From contig CP121458.1 of the NCBI GenBank assembly GCA_029690005.1, positions 2,604,001 through 2,668,000 of the forward strand: 64,000 nt of DNA. Reading direction: 5' to 3'. Within the stretch, counting starts at the first letter, position 1; the number at the start of each line of letters is the position of its first letter. Source of the stretch: Prescottella defluvii. Its GTDB lineage: Bacteria; Actinomycetota; Actinomycetes; Mycobacteriales; Mycobacteriaceae. The position numbers and the translations under genes are program-made. Positions 10,297 through 22,930 of the stretch are shown piece by piece. Under the pieces are notes generated by a model that worked only from the letters and a program-made list of their open reading frames with translations, searched no databases and had not been told where the DNA came from.

Positions 10297-11125
10297 ATGA
10301 CCACCCAATCGACGAAAACGATCTTCATTACCGGCGCTTCATCCGGCCTTGGTAACGCCACGACGAAACTGTTCGCCTCTCGGGGATGGCGCGTGTTGGC
10401 CACCATGAGGCGGCCCGAAGCGGAGACCGAACTGGCCGGCCTGACGGGCGTCGAGTTGCTTCCGCTCGACGTGACCGATCCGCCCCAGATCGAGTCCACC
10501 GTGGCCCGGGCGGTCGCGGCCGGTCCGGTGGATGTCGTCTTCAACAATGCCGGCTACGGAATCTCCGGCCCGCTCGAAGGGTTGTCCGACGAGCAAATCG
10601 AGCGCAGCGTCCAGACCAACCTCATGGGCCCCATCCGGGTCACCAAGGCCTTCATCCCGCACTTCCGGCAGAACGGGGGAGGGCTGTTCATCAACACCAC
10701 GTCCATAGGCGGCCTCATCACGGTGCCGCTCAACGCGATATATCACGCCACGAAGTGGGGTCTGGAAGGTTGGAGTGAGTCCATGGCCTTCGAGCTCGGC
10801 CAGGTCGGCATCGGGATGAAGATCCTTCGAGCCCGGTGGAATGAAGACCGACTTCTTCTCCCGCTCGATCGACGTAGGCAACCACCCCGCCTACGGCGAT
10901 CTACTGGACCGGGTGATGGGCGTGACAACCGACGAGCACCGGATGGAGCAGTACTCCGATCCGGAACAGGTGGCCGAAGTCGTCTATCAGGCCGCGACCG
11001 ATGGCACCGATCAGCTGCGCTACTTGGCCGGGGCCGACGCCAAAGCCGCGTACGAAGCCCGACTCCGCCTCGGCGAAGAGCAATTCCGCAAAGCCGCCGC
11101 CCAACAGTTCCTGGGCACCAGCTGA
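10297..11125 (+). CDS. Short-chain dehydrogenase/reductase (1 frame break)
   Basis: Classical SDR of about 275 residues using NAD(P)H; the substrate cannot be told. Cofactor motif TGASSGLG near the N-terminus, NNAGYG, catalytic Ser in TTSIGG and the YHATK catalytic Tyr-Lys pair. The region after YxxxK reads EPGGMKTDFF only if one extra base near 10829 is removed, one of the few insertion-type breaks in the window. The ATG at 10297 has AAGAAGG upstream. The gene is flanked by the ftsY terminator and the amtB promoter, so it is a single unit. ftsY and amt are neighbours in M. tuberculosis, which makes this an interposed gene. Confidence 0.88.
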
Positions 11126-11265
11126 CATCTCCGTGGATCTTCCCCGTCCGTGTGGGGAGTATGGGCATTCGATCAGATCATTTGTGTGCCGAGCACGGCA
11201 TTTCGCCCTCATCGCACGCCTGATTCGAGCGATGAAACTCAACCGCAACACGACCCGCCGATCCG

Positions 11266-11281
11266 TTCACCTATCGGAAAC
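11266..11281 (+). promoter_or_regulatory. Candidate GlnR box upstream of amtB
   Basis: TTCAC-N6-GAAAC at 11266-11281, followed by a further GAAAC-like half site, about 77-92 bases before the amtB start. It has one mismatch to the actinobacterial GlnR pattern GTNAC-N6-GNAAC. A GlnR site before amtB-glnK-glnD would fit nitrogen-limitation control; no binding evidence is available. Confidence 0.4.
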
Positions 11282-11357
11282 TCTGCGAAACCACGAATGA
11301 AACACCACATGAGCACTCTTTCTTTTCAGTACGACAACACTGACGAGGAGGCTCACC

Positions 11358-12731
11358 GTGGACTTTCCCACTATCGGAGCCCCGGACGCCGGGGACACCG
11401 CATGGATGCTGACAAGCGCCGCGCTGGTGCTCCTGATGACACCGGGCGTCGCGTTCTTCTACGGCGGCATGGTCCGCGCGAAGAGCGTGCTGAACATGAT
11501 CATGATGAGCGTCGGCGCGATGGGTGTCGTCGGCATTCTCTGGGTGCTGTTCGGCTACTCGATGGCTTTCGGTAACGACAAGGGCGGAGTCGTCGGGGAT
11601 CCGACCGAGTTCTTCGGACTCAAGGGCTTGTTCGGCGGTCAATATCTCGCCGACGCACATACGGGCGCGGAAGTGGCCATCCCGTTGGTCGGCACCATCC
11701 CGGCCCTCGTGTTCGTCGCCTTCCAGGCGATGTTCGCGATCATCACAGTCGCCCTCATCTCGGGCGCGGTGGCCGATCGCATGAAGTTCGGGGCCTGGCT
11801 GCTGTTCGCCGGCCTGTGGGCGACGATTGTCTACTTCCCGGTCGCGCACTGGGTGTTCTCGTTCGACGGAGTGACCGCCGAGACCGGCGGCTGGATCGCC
11901 AACAAGCTGAAGGTCATCGACTTCGCCGGCGGCACCGCGGTGCACATCAACGCCGGTGTCGCGGGCCTGGTCCTGGCTCTGATGCTCGGCAAGCGTCGCG
12001 GCTGGCCCAAGACGCCGTTCCGGCCGCACAACCTGCCGTTCGTGATGCTCGGCGCCGCGTTGCTGTGGTTCGGCTGGTTCGGGTTCAACGCGGGCTCCGC
12101 GCTCGGCGCGAACGGGGTCGCCGGCGCCGCCTTCGTCGCCACCGTCGTCGCCACCTGCGCCGCGATGCTCGCGTGGCTGCTGGTGGAGAAACTCCGCGAC
12201 GGTCACGCCACCACCCTCGGCGGCGCGTCCGGCATCGTCGCGGGCCTGGTCGCCATCACCCCGGCCTGCTCGTCGGTCGACGTCATCGGCGCGATCGTCG
12301 TCGGTGTCGCCGCCGGTGCGCTCTGCGCCCTCGCGGTCGGCCTCAAGTACCGCTTCGGTTACGACGACTCGCTCGACGTGGTCGGTGTCCATCTGGTCGG
12401 CGGTCTCGTCGGCACGCTGCTGGTCGGCGTGGTCGCAACCGATGCCGCACCGGCCGGTGTGAACGGGCTGTTCTACGGCGGTGGATTCGACCAGTTGTGG
12501 CGTCAGGCGGTCGGCGCGGGTGCCGTACTCGTCTACTCCTTCATCGCAACGGGCGTCATCGCGCTTATCGTGAAGGTCACGATCGGACTGCGGGTTCGCG
12601 CAGAGGCGGAGGCTCGCGGTGTGGACGAGAGCGAACACGCCGAGAGCGCTTACGACTTCGTCGCGCTCGCCGGAAGCCCGGTCCAGGGACGCACGCCGGC
12701 GCCCATCACCGTTGCTGCCAGGGAGGCATAG
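11358..12731 (+). CDS. amtB: Ammonium transporter AmtB
   Basis: Intact 457-residue ammonium channel with about 11 membrane helices. The start region reads GDTAWMLTSAALVLLMTPG, followed by AFFYGGMVRAKSVLN. The pore motifs include HINAGVAGL (first pore His) and VVGVHLVGGLVGTLL (second pore His), and a signature-like DFAGGTAVH. The GTG start follows GAGGAGG by seven bases. The stop lies three bases before the glnK start, so the pair is co-transcribed; GlnK blocks AmtB in nitrogen-rich cells. A GlnR-like box lies upstream. The hydrophilic tail carries Glu/Ala-rich residues. Confidence 0.96.
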   Translation: MDFPTIGAPDAGDTAWMLTSAALVLLMTPGVAFFYGGMVRAKSVLNMIMMSVGAMGVVGILWVLFGYSMAFGNDKGGVVGDPTEFFGLKGLFGGQYLADAHTGAEVAIPLVGTIPALVFVAFQAMFAIITVALISGAVADRMKFGAWLLFAGLWATIVYFPVAHWVFSFDGVTAETGGWIANKLKVIDFAGGTAVHINAGVAGLVLALMLGKRRGWPKTPFRPHNLPFVMLGAALLWFGWFGFNAGSALGANGVAGAAFVATVVATCAAMLAWLLVEKLRDGHATTLGGASGIVAGLVAITPACSSVDVIGAIVVGVAAGALCALAVGLKYRFGYDDSLDVVGVHLVGGLVGTLLVGVVATDAAPAGVNGLFYGGGFDQLWRQAVGAGAVLVYSFIATGVIALIVKVTIGLRVRAEAEARGVDESEHAESAYDFVALAGSPVQGRTPAPITVAAREA

Positions 12732-15610
<2,879 letters not shown>

Positions 15611-15734
15611 CGGCCGGTGCGTTCGTCATTCCGGCCAGGGTTGCCGCGCGGTATCGCCCGATCGAACGGTTACCCTGGTCGGAGAATGTTCACGGCCCGC
15701 TACCAGGCCAGCACAGAGCTCAGGAGCGCGCTCG

Positions 15735-17316
15735 GTGTTCGAATCCCTTTCCGACAGGTTGACCGGAGCCCTCAAGGATCTGCGTGGCAAGGGTCGACTC
15801 TCCGGAGCCGACATCGACGCCACGTGCCGCGAGATCCGTCTCGCGCTCCTCGAGGCCGACGTTGCGCTGCCCGTCGTCCGCACCTTCATCGCGAAGATCA
15901 AGGAGCGTGCGAAGGGTGCCGAGGTCTCGGCCGCGCTCAACCCGGCGCAGCAGGTCGTCAAGATCGTCAACGAGGAGCTCGTCGGCATCCTCGGTGGTGA
16001 GACGCGCCGCCTGCAGTTCGCCAAGACCCCGCCGACCGTGATCATGCTCGCCGGTCTGCAGGGTTCGGGTAAGACCACCCTCGCCGGCAAGCTCGCCAAG
16101 TGGCTGAAGGACCGGGGCACACCCCGCTGCTCGTCGCGTGTGACCTCCAGCGCCCGGCGCCGTCAGTCAGCTGCAGATCGTCGGTGAGCGTGCCGGCGCC
16201 GCCGTGTTCGCGCCGCACCCGGGCACGTCCATCGGCGGTGGCGAGAACCCGCTCGGGATCTCGGCCGCCGACCCGGTCGCCGTCGCGCGCGCCGGTGTCG
16301 ACGAGGCCCGCACCAAGCAGTACGACGTGGTCATCGTCGACACCGCCGGCCGTCTCGGCATCGACGAGGAGCTGATGGCGCAGGCCGCGGGCATCCGCGA
16401 CGCCGTCCAGCCCGACGAGACGATCTTCGTGCTCGACGCGATGATCGGTCAGGACGCGGTCCACGCCGCGGAGGCGTTCAAGTCGGGTGTCGGCTTCACC
16501 GGTGTCGTGCTCACCAAGCTCGACGGCGACGCCCGCGGTGGTGCCGCGCTCAGCGTCCGCGAGATCACCGGCGAGCCGATCCTGTTCGCGTCCACCGGTG
16601 AGAAGCTCGAAGACTTCGATGTCTTCCACCCCGACCGCATGTCCAGCCGCATCCTCGGCATGGGCGACGTGCTCACGCTCATCGAGCAGGCCGAGCAGGT
16701 GTTCGACGCCCAGCAGGCCGAGGCCACCGCGGCGAAGATCGGTTCCGGCGAGCTGACCCTCGAGGACTTCCTCGAGCAGATGATGGCCGTGCGCAAGATG
16801 GGCCCGATCGGCAACCTGCTCGGCATGCTGCCGGGCGCCGGTCAGATGAAGGACGCGCTCGCCAACGTCGACGAGAAGCAGCTCGACCGCATCCAGGCGA
16901 TCATCCGCGGCATGACGCCGGCGGAGCGCGAGAACCCGAAGATCATCAACGCGTCGCGCCGCCTGCGCATCGCGAACGGCTCGGGCGTCAAGGTGTCCGA
17001 CGTCAACCAGCTCGTCGACCGCTTCTTCGAAGCCCGCAAGATGATGGCCGCGATGGCCGGCCGCATGGGCATGCCGGGCGCGCGCAAGCAGCTGCGCAGC
17101 AAGAAGGGCAAGAAGGGCAAGAAGGGCGGCAAGGGCCCGACGCAGCCGAAGATCAAGGGCGGCTTCCCCGGTGGCATGCCCGGCGGTTTCCCCGGGATGC
17201 CCGGCGGCATGCCCGCGGGCTTCCCGGACCTGTCGAGCATGCCGAAGGGCCTCGACCAGCTGCCTCCGGGACTCGAGGGCATCGACCTGTCGCAGCTCAA
17301 GCTCCCCAAGAAGTAG
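15735..17316 (+). CDS. ffh: Signal recognition particle protein Ffh (2 frame breaks)
   Basis: SRP GTPase that binds signal peptides and 4.5S RNA. N domain (FESLSDRLTGALKDLRGKG), G domain (GLQGSGKTTLAGKLA, DTAGRL, LTKLDGDARGGAALS), and M domain with Met-rich helices (GPIGNLLGMLPG, RIANGSGVKVSDVNQL). The tail is Lys/Gly-rich, then Gly-Phe-Pro-Gly-Met repeats. Single-base losses near 16117 and 16160, both in C/G runs, restore RGHTPLLVACDLQRPGAVSQL; the repaired length of about 527 residues is typical. The GTG at 15735 follows CAGGAG. It lies downstream of glnD in the order known from M. tuberculosis. Confidence 0.95.
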
Positions 17317-17322
17317 GTCGGC

Positions 17323-18415
17323 GTGACGGCCTTCCACCTGCGGGGCACCGGTCTGCCCGACGAGCAGCCGTTCGAGCTGTGGATCGCGGACGGGAAGATC
17401 GCCGACGGGCCGGTGCCCGGTGCGCAGACGCTGTGCACCGAGGGCTGGATCCTGCCCGGTCTGGTCGACGCGCACTGCCACGTCGGGATCCGCTACGGCG
17501 GCGGCGCCGAGGACCTCGACGGCGCGCTCGCGCAGGCCCGCACCGAGCGTGACGCCGGCGTCCTGCTGATCCGCGACGCCGGGTCCCCGGTCGACACCCG
17601 CTCGCTCGACGACGTCGCGGGCCTGCCGCGGATCATCCGCGCCGGCCGGCACATCGCCGCCCCCAAGCGCTACATCCGCGGGCTGCCCGTCGACCTCGAG
17701 GACGAGTCGCAGCTGCCCGACGAGGTGGTGCGGCAGGCGCGGGCCGGCGACGGCTGGGTGAAGCTGGTGGGCGACTGGATCGACCGTGAGGTCGGCGATC
17801 TGGCGCCGCTGTGGAGCGACGGCATCCTCGTCGAGGCGATCGAGGCCGCGCACCGCGAGGCTCCCGGGTCACCGCGCACGTGTTCGGCGAGGACGCGCTG
17901 CCCGGGCTGATCGCCGCCGGTATCGACTGCATCGAGCACGGCACCGGCCTGACCGACGCCACGATCGCGATGATGGCCGAGCGGGGCACCGCGCTGGTGC
18001 CGACGCTGATCAACATCGACAACTTCCCGGAGATCGCCGACGGCGCCACCCGGTTCCCCGTGTACGCCGCGCACATGCGGGACCTGTACGCGCGGGTGAA
18101 CGACACCATCGGCGACGCGCGCGACGCCGGCATCCCGATCTACGCGGGCACCGACGCCGGCGGTCACGTCCGGCACGGCCGGATCGCCGACGAGGTCGCC
18201 TCGCTCGGCAAGGTCGGCATGACGCCCACCGAGGCGCTCGGCGCGGCGTGCTGGAACGCGCAGACCTGGCTCGGTGGCGGCGGCCTCGCGGTGGGCGCCC
18301 CGCGGATCTGATTGTCTACGAACAGGATCCGCGCACCGGCCCGCAGGTGTTGGCGGAGCCGTCGCTCGTCATGGTCGGCGGCGAGGTCGTCACGGCCCGG
18401 GGGTCGTTCGCCTGA
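17323..18415 (+). CDS. Metal-dependent amidohydrolase (2 frame breaks)
   Basis: About 364 residues in the imidazolonepropionase-like amidohydrolase superfamily. Metal ligands are seen in GLVDAHCHVG (His-X-His), VTAHVFGED (His), CIEHGTGL (His) and YAGTDAGG (Asp); the Lys in GWVKLVGDW is a candidate bridging residue. Substrate unknown; it may be a cyclic amide, dipeptide or similar. The GTG start lies six bases after the ffh stop, so it is probably in the ffh operon. Single-base losses near 17866 and 18303 were bridged; the C-terminal strand then reads PADLIVYEQDPR, typical of the family's small beta domain. Confidence 0.85.
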
Positions 18416-18427
18416 CCCGTCGCGGCG

Positions 18428-19414
18428 TCAGTCGCCGAGTTGCTTCATCAGCGACAGCAGGTTCGCGACACCCCAGTGCTCGACGATCCTGCCGTCGCGC
18501 ACCCGCATCGCGTCGACGGTCTCGAACTCGACCGCGCGACCGGTGGGGGCGATGCCCATGAACGCGCCCGGTGCGTGCCTCGGTACGTCTTGTAGGTCGT
18601 CACCAGGTCGCCGTCCACCGACTGCCAGTGGATGTCGGCGTCGAAGTCCGGGAACGCGGCCCGCAGCGACTGGTACAGCAGCCTCGTGCCGGCCTTGTCC
18701 GGGGTGAGGCCCGGTTGCGGGTGTGGTCGACGAAGTCGTCGGCGAACAGTTCGTCGAACACCGCGAAGTCGCCGCCGCCCTGGACCTGCTCGGTGTTGCG
18801 GCGCACCACGGCCTTCGCGGCCTCGTCCGCCGGGGCAGTCTCGCGTCGAATGGTCACAGCGGCAACGGGGGTGATCGAGTGCCGCCCGTTCGACGTAGTC
18901 GCGCGCCGGGCGATGCTCGCGGCGAGGAGCGGGGTCTCGCGCCGGTTGTGGTCGTTGCACGCGGCGTCGCACGCCGCCGCGGCGTCCTCGAAGGTGATCC
19001 CGTGGTGGTCCAGGAAGGCGAAATAGTCCCCGGTGGGAAGCACCGCGATCCGGTCGGTGACGGTGCAGCGCCCGTCGGCAGTGGGTTCGGCGCGCAGTTC
19101 CCAGATCACCTCGACCGTCGTCCGGCCCTCGGCGGCGACGGCCTCCGACGTCGAGACCATCCGGCAGTGGTGCGGTTCGGTGACCTCACCGACGAAGTGG
19201 TGGATCATCAGGGCGTCGCCGAAGGTCTCGACACCGATCGCGATCGGACGCCCGTCCGCGGTGGTGCCGACGCCGGTCGTGATGTGGTCCGGGGACAGCA
19301 GTACTGGTACTCGGCCTCTGACAGCGAGAACAGCCACTCGCCGATGTCGACCCTGTCGGCGGCGACGTCGACGACATGGGTGAAGGTCGAGTCCGAGAGA
19401 ACACGTGTGGACAC
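18428..19414 (-). CDS. Two-part protein with C-terminal SnoaL-like ester cyclase domain (3 frame breaks)
   Basis: About 329 residues. The first 160 or so residues (STFTHVVDVAADRVDIGEWL, later HHCRMVSTSEAVAAEGRTTV) resemble a steroid-binding or SRPBCC-like fold but I cannot name the family. The C-terminal 150 form a SnoaL-like domain: FDELFADDFVDHTRN, LRAAFPDFDADIHWQSVDGD and VRDGRIVEHWGVANLL are hallmarks of ester-cyclase/polyketide-cyclase-like proteins. The GTG at 19414 has AGGGGG upstream. Single-base losses near 19300, 18715 and 18570 connect the parts. It converges with the amidohydrolase (12 bases apart). No substrate can be assigned. Confidence 0.7.
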
Positions 19415-19621
19415 CGTCGTCCCCCTGCCTGCCGCGGAACCGGGGTCACGGCGGGGAGCGGCCGCGACACTCCCGAACGCTAGCCGGACGAACCGATCGG
19501 CCGTTCGCAAGTCGCAGGAATGGTTGCAGCATCGACACCGGGCGGACGGTTCGCGCGCGCCTCGGCCGAGGCCGCCCGGCTCGCTTCGGCTGCCTGCGCC
19601 GGTTTCGGTACGCTGCCTGTC

Positions 19622-19945
19622 ATGGCACGGATCCGGTCGATGCTCACGGGGAAGCTGAACGTCATTCAGCTCACGTGGGTCGCCGTGCTGACATTGGTGA
19701 TTGCAACGACTTCCGCCGGCGACGGCCCGGCCGCGATCGCCGGCACCGCGGTCGCGATCGCGGTGATCTTGGCCGTCGGCGGTCGCGGCTCGCTGTCCCA
19801 GCTGCACCTGCTGACGGCACCTGCGGTCGGACCGCCCCGTGAGGAGCGGCATCTGCGCGGCGCGTTCCGCCGGCAGAGCGCCCCGAACACTCCCGGCCGT
19901 CCCCGTCGACCCCGAGCACCAGGACAGGTGCTGACCGCCGCATAG
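19622..19945 (+). CDS. Small membrane protein beside yidC paralog (DUF6412-like)
   Basis: 107 residues, intact. Two hydrophobic segments (VIQLTWVAVLTLVIATTSAG and AIAGTAVAIAVILAVGG) precede a basic Arg/Pro-rich cytoplasmic tail. I believe this matches the DUF6412 proteins that sit next to a second YidC in Rhodococcus, but only from memory of that context. No ribosome site is obvious; the ATG at 19622 is used because the hydrophobic segment follows closely. Function unknown; a role with the adjacent insertase is inferred from position only. Confidence 0.6.
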   Translation: MARIRSMLTGKLNVIQLTWVAVLTLVIATTSAGDGPAAIAGTAVAIAVILAVGGRGSLSQLHLLTAPAVGPPREERHLRGAFRRQSAPNTPGRPRRPRAPGQVLTAA

Positions 19946-20062
19946 CTCCTCGCTGTGCGGTGCGCCCGTCACCCCTGTCCACCTGCGCCGTAGTCGCTGA
20001 GAGCGCCGGCGCATTCACCATCCGCACGATGCCGCGTCGCATCGTGCGGCGAAGAGGTGCTC

Positions 20063-21022
20063 ATGCTCGATTTCATCTATTACCCGGTGTCCGGGATCCT
20101 GTGGTTCTGGCACAAGGCGTTCGGCTCGATACTCGGTCCGGACAGCGGCTTCGCCTGGGCGTTGGCGGTGGTGTTCCTGGTATTCACCCTGCGCCTGCTG
20201 CTGCTCGGGCCGGCGATCCGGCAGATACGTACGAGCCTCCAGATGCGGGAACTGCAACCGCAGATCAAGGCCCTGCAGAAGAAGTACGGCGACGACCGCC
20301 AACGCATGGCGCTCGAGATGCAGAAGCTTCAGAAGGAACACGGCTTCAACCCATTGATGGGCTGCCTGCCGGTGCTGGTGCAGACGCCGGTGTTCATCGG
20401 ACTCTACCACGTCCTGCGCTCGTTCAACCGCACCGGAACCGGTTACGGCGGCCTCGGGATGTCGATCGAGGACAACGCGCACACCGCGAATTACGTCTTC
20501 AGCGCGGCCGATGTGCAGTCGTTCCTCAGCGCGCGGTTGTTCGGTGCGCCGATCTCGGCGGCGATCAACACCCCGGAGAGCACGCTGGCATCGTTCGAGG
20601 CCCACGGCGGTGTCCCGACCGTCGCCACGATCGCGGCCGTGGCGATTCCGTTGATGGTGATCGCCGCCGTCGCCACGCACTTCAACGCACGTGCATCGGT
20701 GGCACGGCAGAGTCCGGAAGCGGCAGCGGGCCCGCAGGCGGCGCTGATGAACAAGCTCATGCTCTGGGTCTTTCCGTTGGGTGTCCTCGTCGGCGGACCG
20801 GCCTTGATGATCGCGATCCTGCTGTACTGGGTGAGCAACAACGTCTGGACGTACGTGCAGCAACACGTCGTGTTCGCCCGTATCGACCGGGAAGTAGCCG
20901 CCAAGCAACACGAACTTGCGCAGCAGCGGCAAGCCCACGCGCCCAAGCCCGGTGCCCGACCCACAGTGAACCCGAAGACGCCCCCACGGAAACAGAACCG
21001 CAGGACAGCGAACCGGCGCTGA
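20063..21022 (+). CDS. YidC/Oxa1-family membrane protein insertase (second copy)
   Basis: Intact, 319 residues. Inserts proteins into the cytoplasmic membrane. N-terminal [16 protein letters not shown], then the membrane helix carrying the conserved Arg ([16 protein letters not shown]), coiled region [16 protein letters not shown], the signature [22 protein letters not shown], and C-terminal helices ending [18 protein letters not shown]. The C-terminal tail is basic with PKPGARP. The main yidC of actinobacteria is in the rnpA-yidD-yidC-jag cluster near oriC; none of those genes is here, so this is the paralog. The ATG at 20063 follows GAAGAGG; a GTG at 20057 is also in frame. Confidence 0.9.
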   Translation: MLDFIYYPVSGILWFWHKAFGSILGPDSGFAWALAVVFLVFTLRLLLLGPAIRQIRTSLQMRELQPQIKALQKKYGDDRQRMALEMQKLQKEHGFNPLMGCLPVLVQTPVFIGLYHVLRSFNRTGTGYGGLGMSIEDNAHTANYVFSAADVQSFLSARLFGAPISAAINTPESTLASFEAHGGVPTVATIAAVAIPLMVIAAVATHFNARASVARQSPEAAAGPQAALMNKLMLWVFPLGVLVGGPALMIAILLYWVSNNVWTYVQQHVVFARIDREVAAKQHELAQQRQAHAPKPGARPTVNPKTPPRKQNRRTANRR

Positions 21023-21062
21023 CCTGCCGCTGGTGCCGTCCCTCGTGGGTAAAGATGGGGGT

Positions 21063-21557
21063 ATGCCGCTCCCGGATCCGTGGAACCACGACAGCTTGGC
21101 CTGGCGAATCCCCTTGGTCGACAGCGTCTCCGGGCCGGGAGAGGGACCAGGGTTCGATCCGCCCGGCCCATGGATGCGGGCACTGGACGCCGTGGCGCGG
21201 GACCTTCGATGCTTGCGGTTCGGCAGGGAAGTGAGCGTCGATCGACTCGTCTGGGATCTCGCGATCAACAGCGAGTACTACGTCTCGATCGGTTGGCAAG
21301 GGGCCCGTGGGATCAGCGGCTTCGGCTGTGGCCACGGATTGACCATGGATGCGACGTTCGGTGAAGCCGCGGTGTGGGTTGCCGACACAGTCCAGGGCGA
21401 GCTGGCCGGCTACGACTTCGTTCAGTGGCCCAGCCGGGGCCGCCATCTGCTCGTGCCCCGGCTGCGCGCGTCCGAACCGGTCTGGGTCGATCCGCACGGG
21501 GACGTCGTGATCGGTCCCGTCGGGCAACTGTGCGAACACCTCGATCGGTGGACCTGA
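21063..21557 (+). CDS. Hypothetical protein
   Basis: 164 residues, intact, no signal peptide or membrane helix. It begins MPLPDPWNHDSLAWRIPLVD and is rich in Trp, Gly and Asp; WDLAINSEYYVSIGWQGARG and SRGRHLLVPRLRASEPVW are the most structured-looking parts. I do not recognise the family. It follows the yidC paralog by 40 bases and is followed by a hairpin terminator, so it may be in that operon. Confidence 0.6.
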   Translation: MPLPDPWNHDSLAWRIPLVDSVSGPGEGPGFDPPGPWMRALDAVARDLRCLRFGREVSVDRLVWDLAINSEYYVSIGWQGARGISGFGCGHGLTMDATFGEAAVWVADTVQGELAGYDFVQWPSRGRHLLVPRLRASEPVWVDPHGDVVIGPVGQLCEHLDRWT

Positions 21558-21605
21558 GTGAGTCTCAAACCATCACCTTCTGCACAGAGCTGAGGGGTAG
21601 TCGCC

Positions 21606-21626
21606 GGTCCCGTGCATCACGGGACC
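21606..21626. terminator. Hairpin between convergent genes
   Basis: Perfect 9-bp stem GGTCCCGTG/CACGGGACC with loop CAT, midway between the rightward hypothetical gene and the leftward patatin gene. It can serve either strand. Confidence 0.6.
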
Positions 21627-21697
21627 AGCGGTTACCCCACGATCAGTTCGCCCACTCCATCAAGGCACGCCCTGCTACGAAACCCGCTCGGTGGGCG

Positions 21698-22668
21698 TCA
21701 GCGCCAGAATTCGGTGAGCTGCTCGGCAAGTGCTATGCCTTGGTCGTAACCAGCTCGAGCAGCGGGCGGACGCATCGACAGATCCATCGCATTGGCACCG
21801 AACATGTGCTCGGAGTTGCTGTCCGGGAAGATCGTCTCGACTCTGCTGCCGCCCGCACGTAGTTCGTCGACCTGCGTGGCAAGATGCGTGCCCCACTCCA
21901 GCGGATGCAGTGATCTGCCTCCGAAAGGTGACAGCACCAGCACCCGCCCGTATCCGGCTGCCAGATCGGCATTCTCGGCGTTGGACCGGTAGCCGCCATC
22001 GATGTATCGAGTGTCCCCGATCTTGTAGGGAAGGCCACTGGAACAGCTGGCGGCAACGGCGTCCGCCAGCTCGACTCCGCTATGGCGGTCGAACACGACC
22101 GGTTTACCGGCATGGGCATCGACCGCCGTGATGAACACCGTTCGTTGCGGCCAGAGCTGACTGGGCAGCCGCGAGGCAACGGTGGTGCGCCACTGTGTTT
22201 GCCAGGAGCCGTCCGACGCCGCATCCATGTCGAGTGCCGCCGCGCCCATTCTGCGGCGCATGTCAGCCACATCCTCAGCGGAAGCGATGATTCTTCTGAT
22301 CCGATCCATCTGGTCGGCCGCCGACCTGATCGGAGCGCGTCCTCGGTCGGTCCCGACCGGACCGGTCTGTTGCGGGGGACAGCGGCAACGGTGGCGGCAA
22401 ACAGTTCGGTCGGGGTCGCGCCGGCTATCTGGGCCGCGGCCGTCGAGCCGGCTGACGTCCCGATGGTCAGGTCGGCCTCGGTCACATCCAACCCGGCATC
22501 GAACAGGCCGGCGATGACGCCGATCAGCCAGGCGTTGCCTGTCGATCCGCCGCCACCGAGGACCAACGCCCGCTTTGTGGCGTCGACCTGCGGCTGATCC
22601 TGGTCGGAACGCGGCCGATCGGAGGCCGCCGAGGTGGAGTGCAGAGCTGAAGAAGGTGTTGTGTTCAT
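21698..22668 (-). CDS. Patatin-like phospholipase (1 frame break)
   Basis: About 323 residues after one base is restored near 22330. Serine acyl-hydrolase of the patatin family: oxyanion motif LGGGGSTGNAW, nucleophile elbow GTSAGS and catalytic Asp in RYIDGGYRSN. Expected activity is release of fatty acids from lipids; the substrate is unknown. The ATG at 22668 has GAGAGG upstream. The first 30 residues are Ser/Asp/Gln-rich and not a signal peptide. It begins the accessory block that also carries the IS30 element. Confidence 0.85.
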
Positions 22669-22930
22669 TGGGAGTCGCCTCTCGCGAGTTGCCTGTCCGG
22701 CGCTCCCGGTTGCGACTACCTCAGTCGCGCGATCGTGGACTGCAGGGGAGCGCCCACTGTGGATGTTGCGTTCACGGGTCTCACCTCCTGTCGAAGAATC
22801 ACGATCGCCAAGACGCTAGCACGCCGGGCGGCGCGGGTATGCAGTCCTCCGCATTCCTGCCGACTGCGGCCGCGGTTCTCCGAGCGTCCTGTTTCGGCGC
22901 GCCCGGCCGGTGTCCTGTTCGACGATCGGC

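Noticed and set aside
17101..17270. Lys-Gly and Gly-Met-Pro repeat DNA in ffh
   Set aside because: It is the normal low-complexity C-terminal tail of actinobacterial Ffh, not a separate repeat element.
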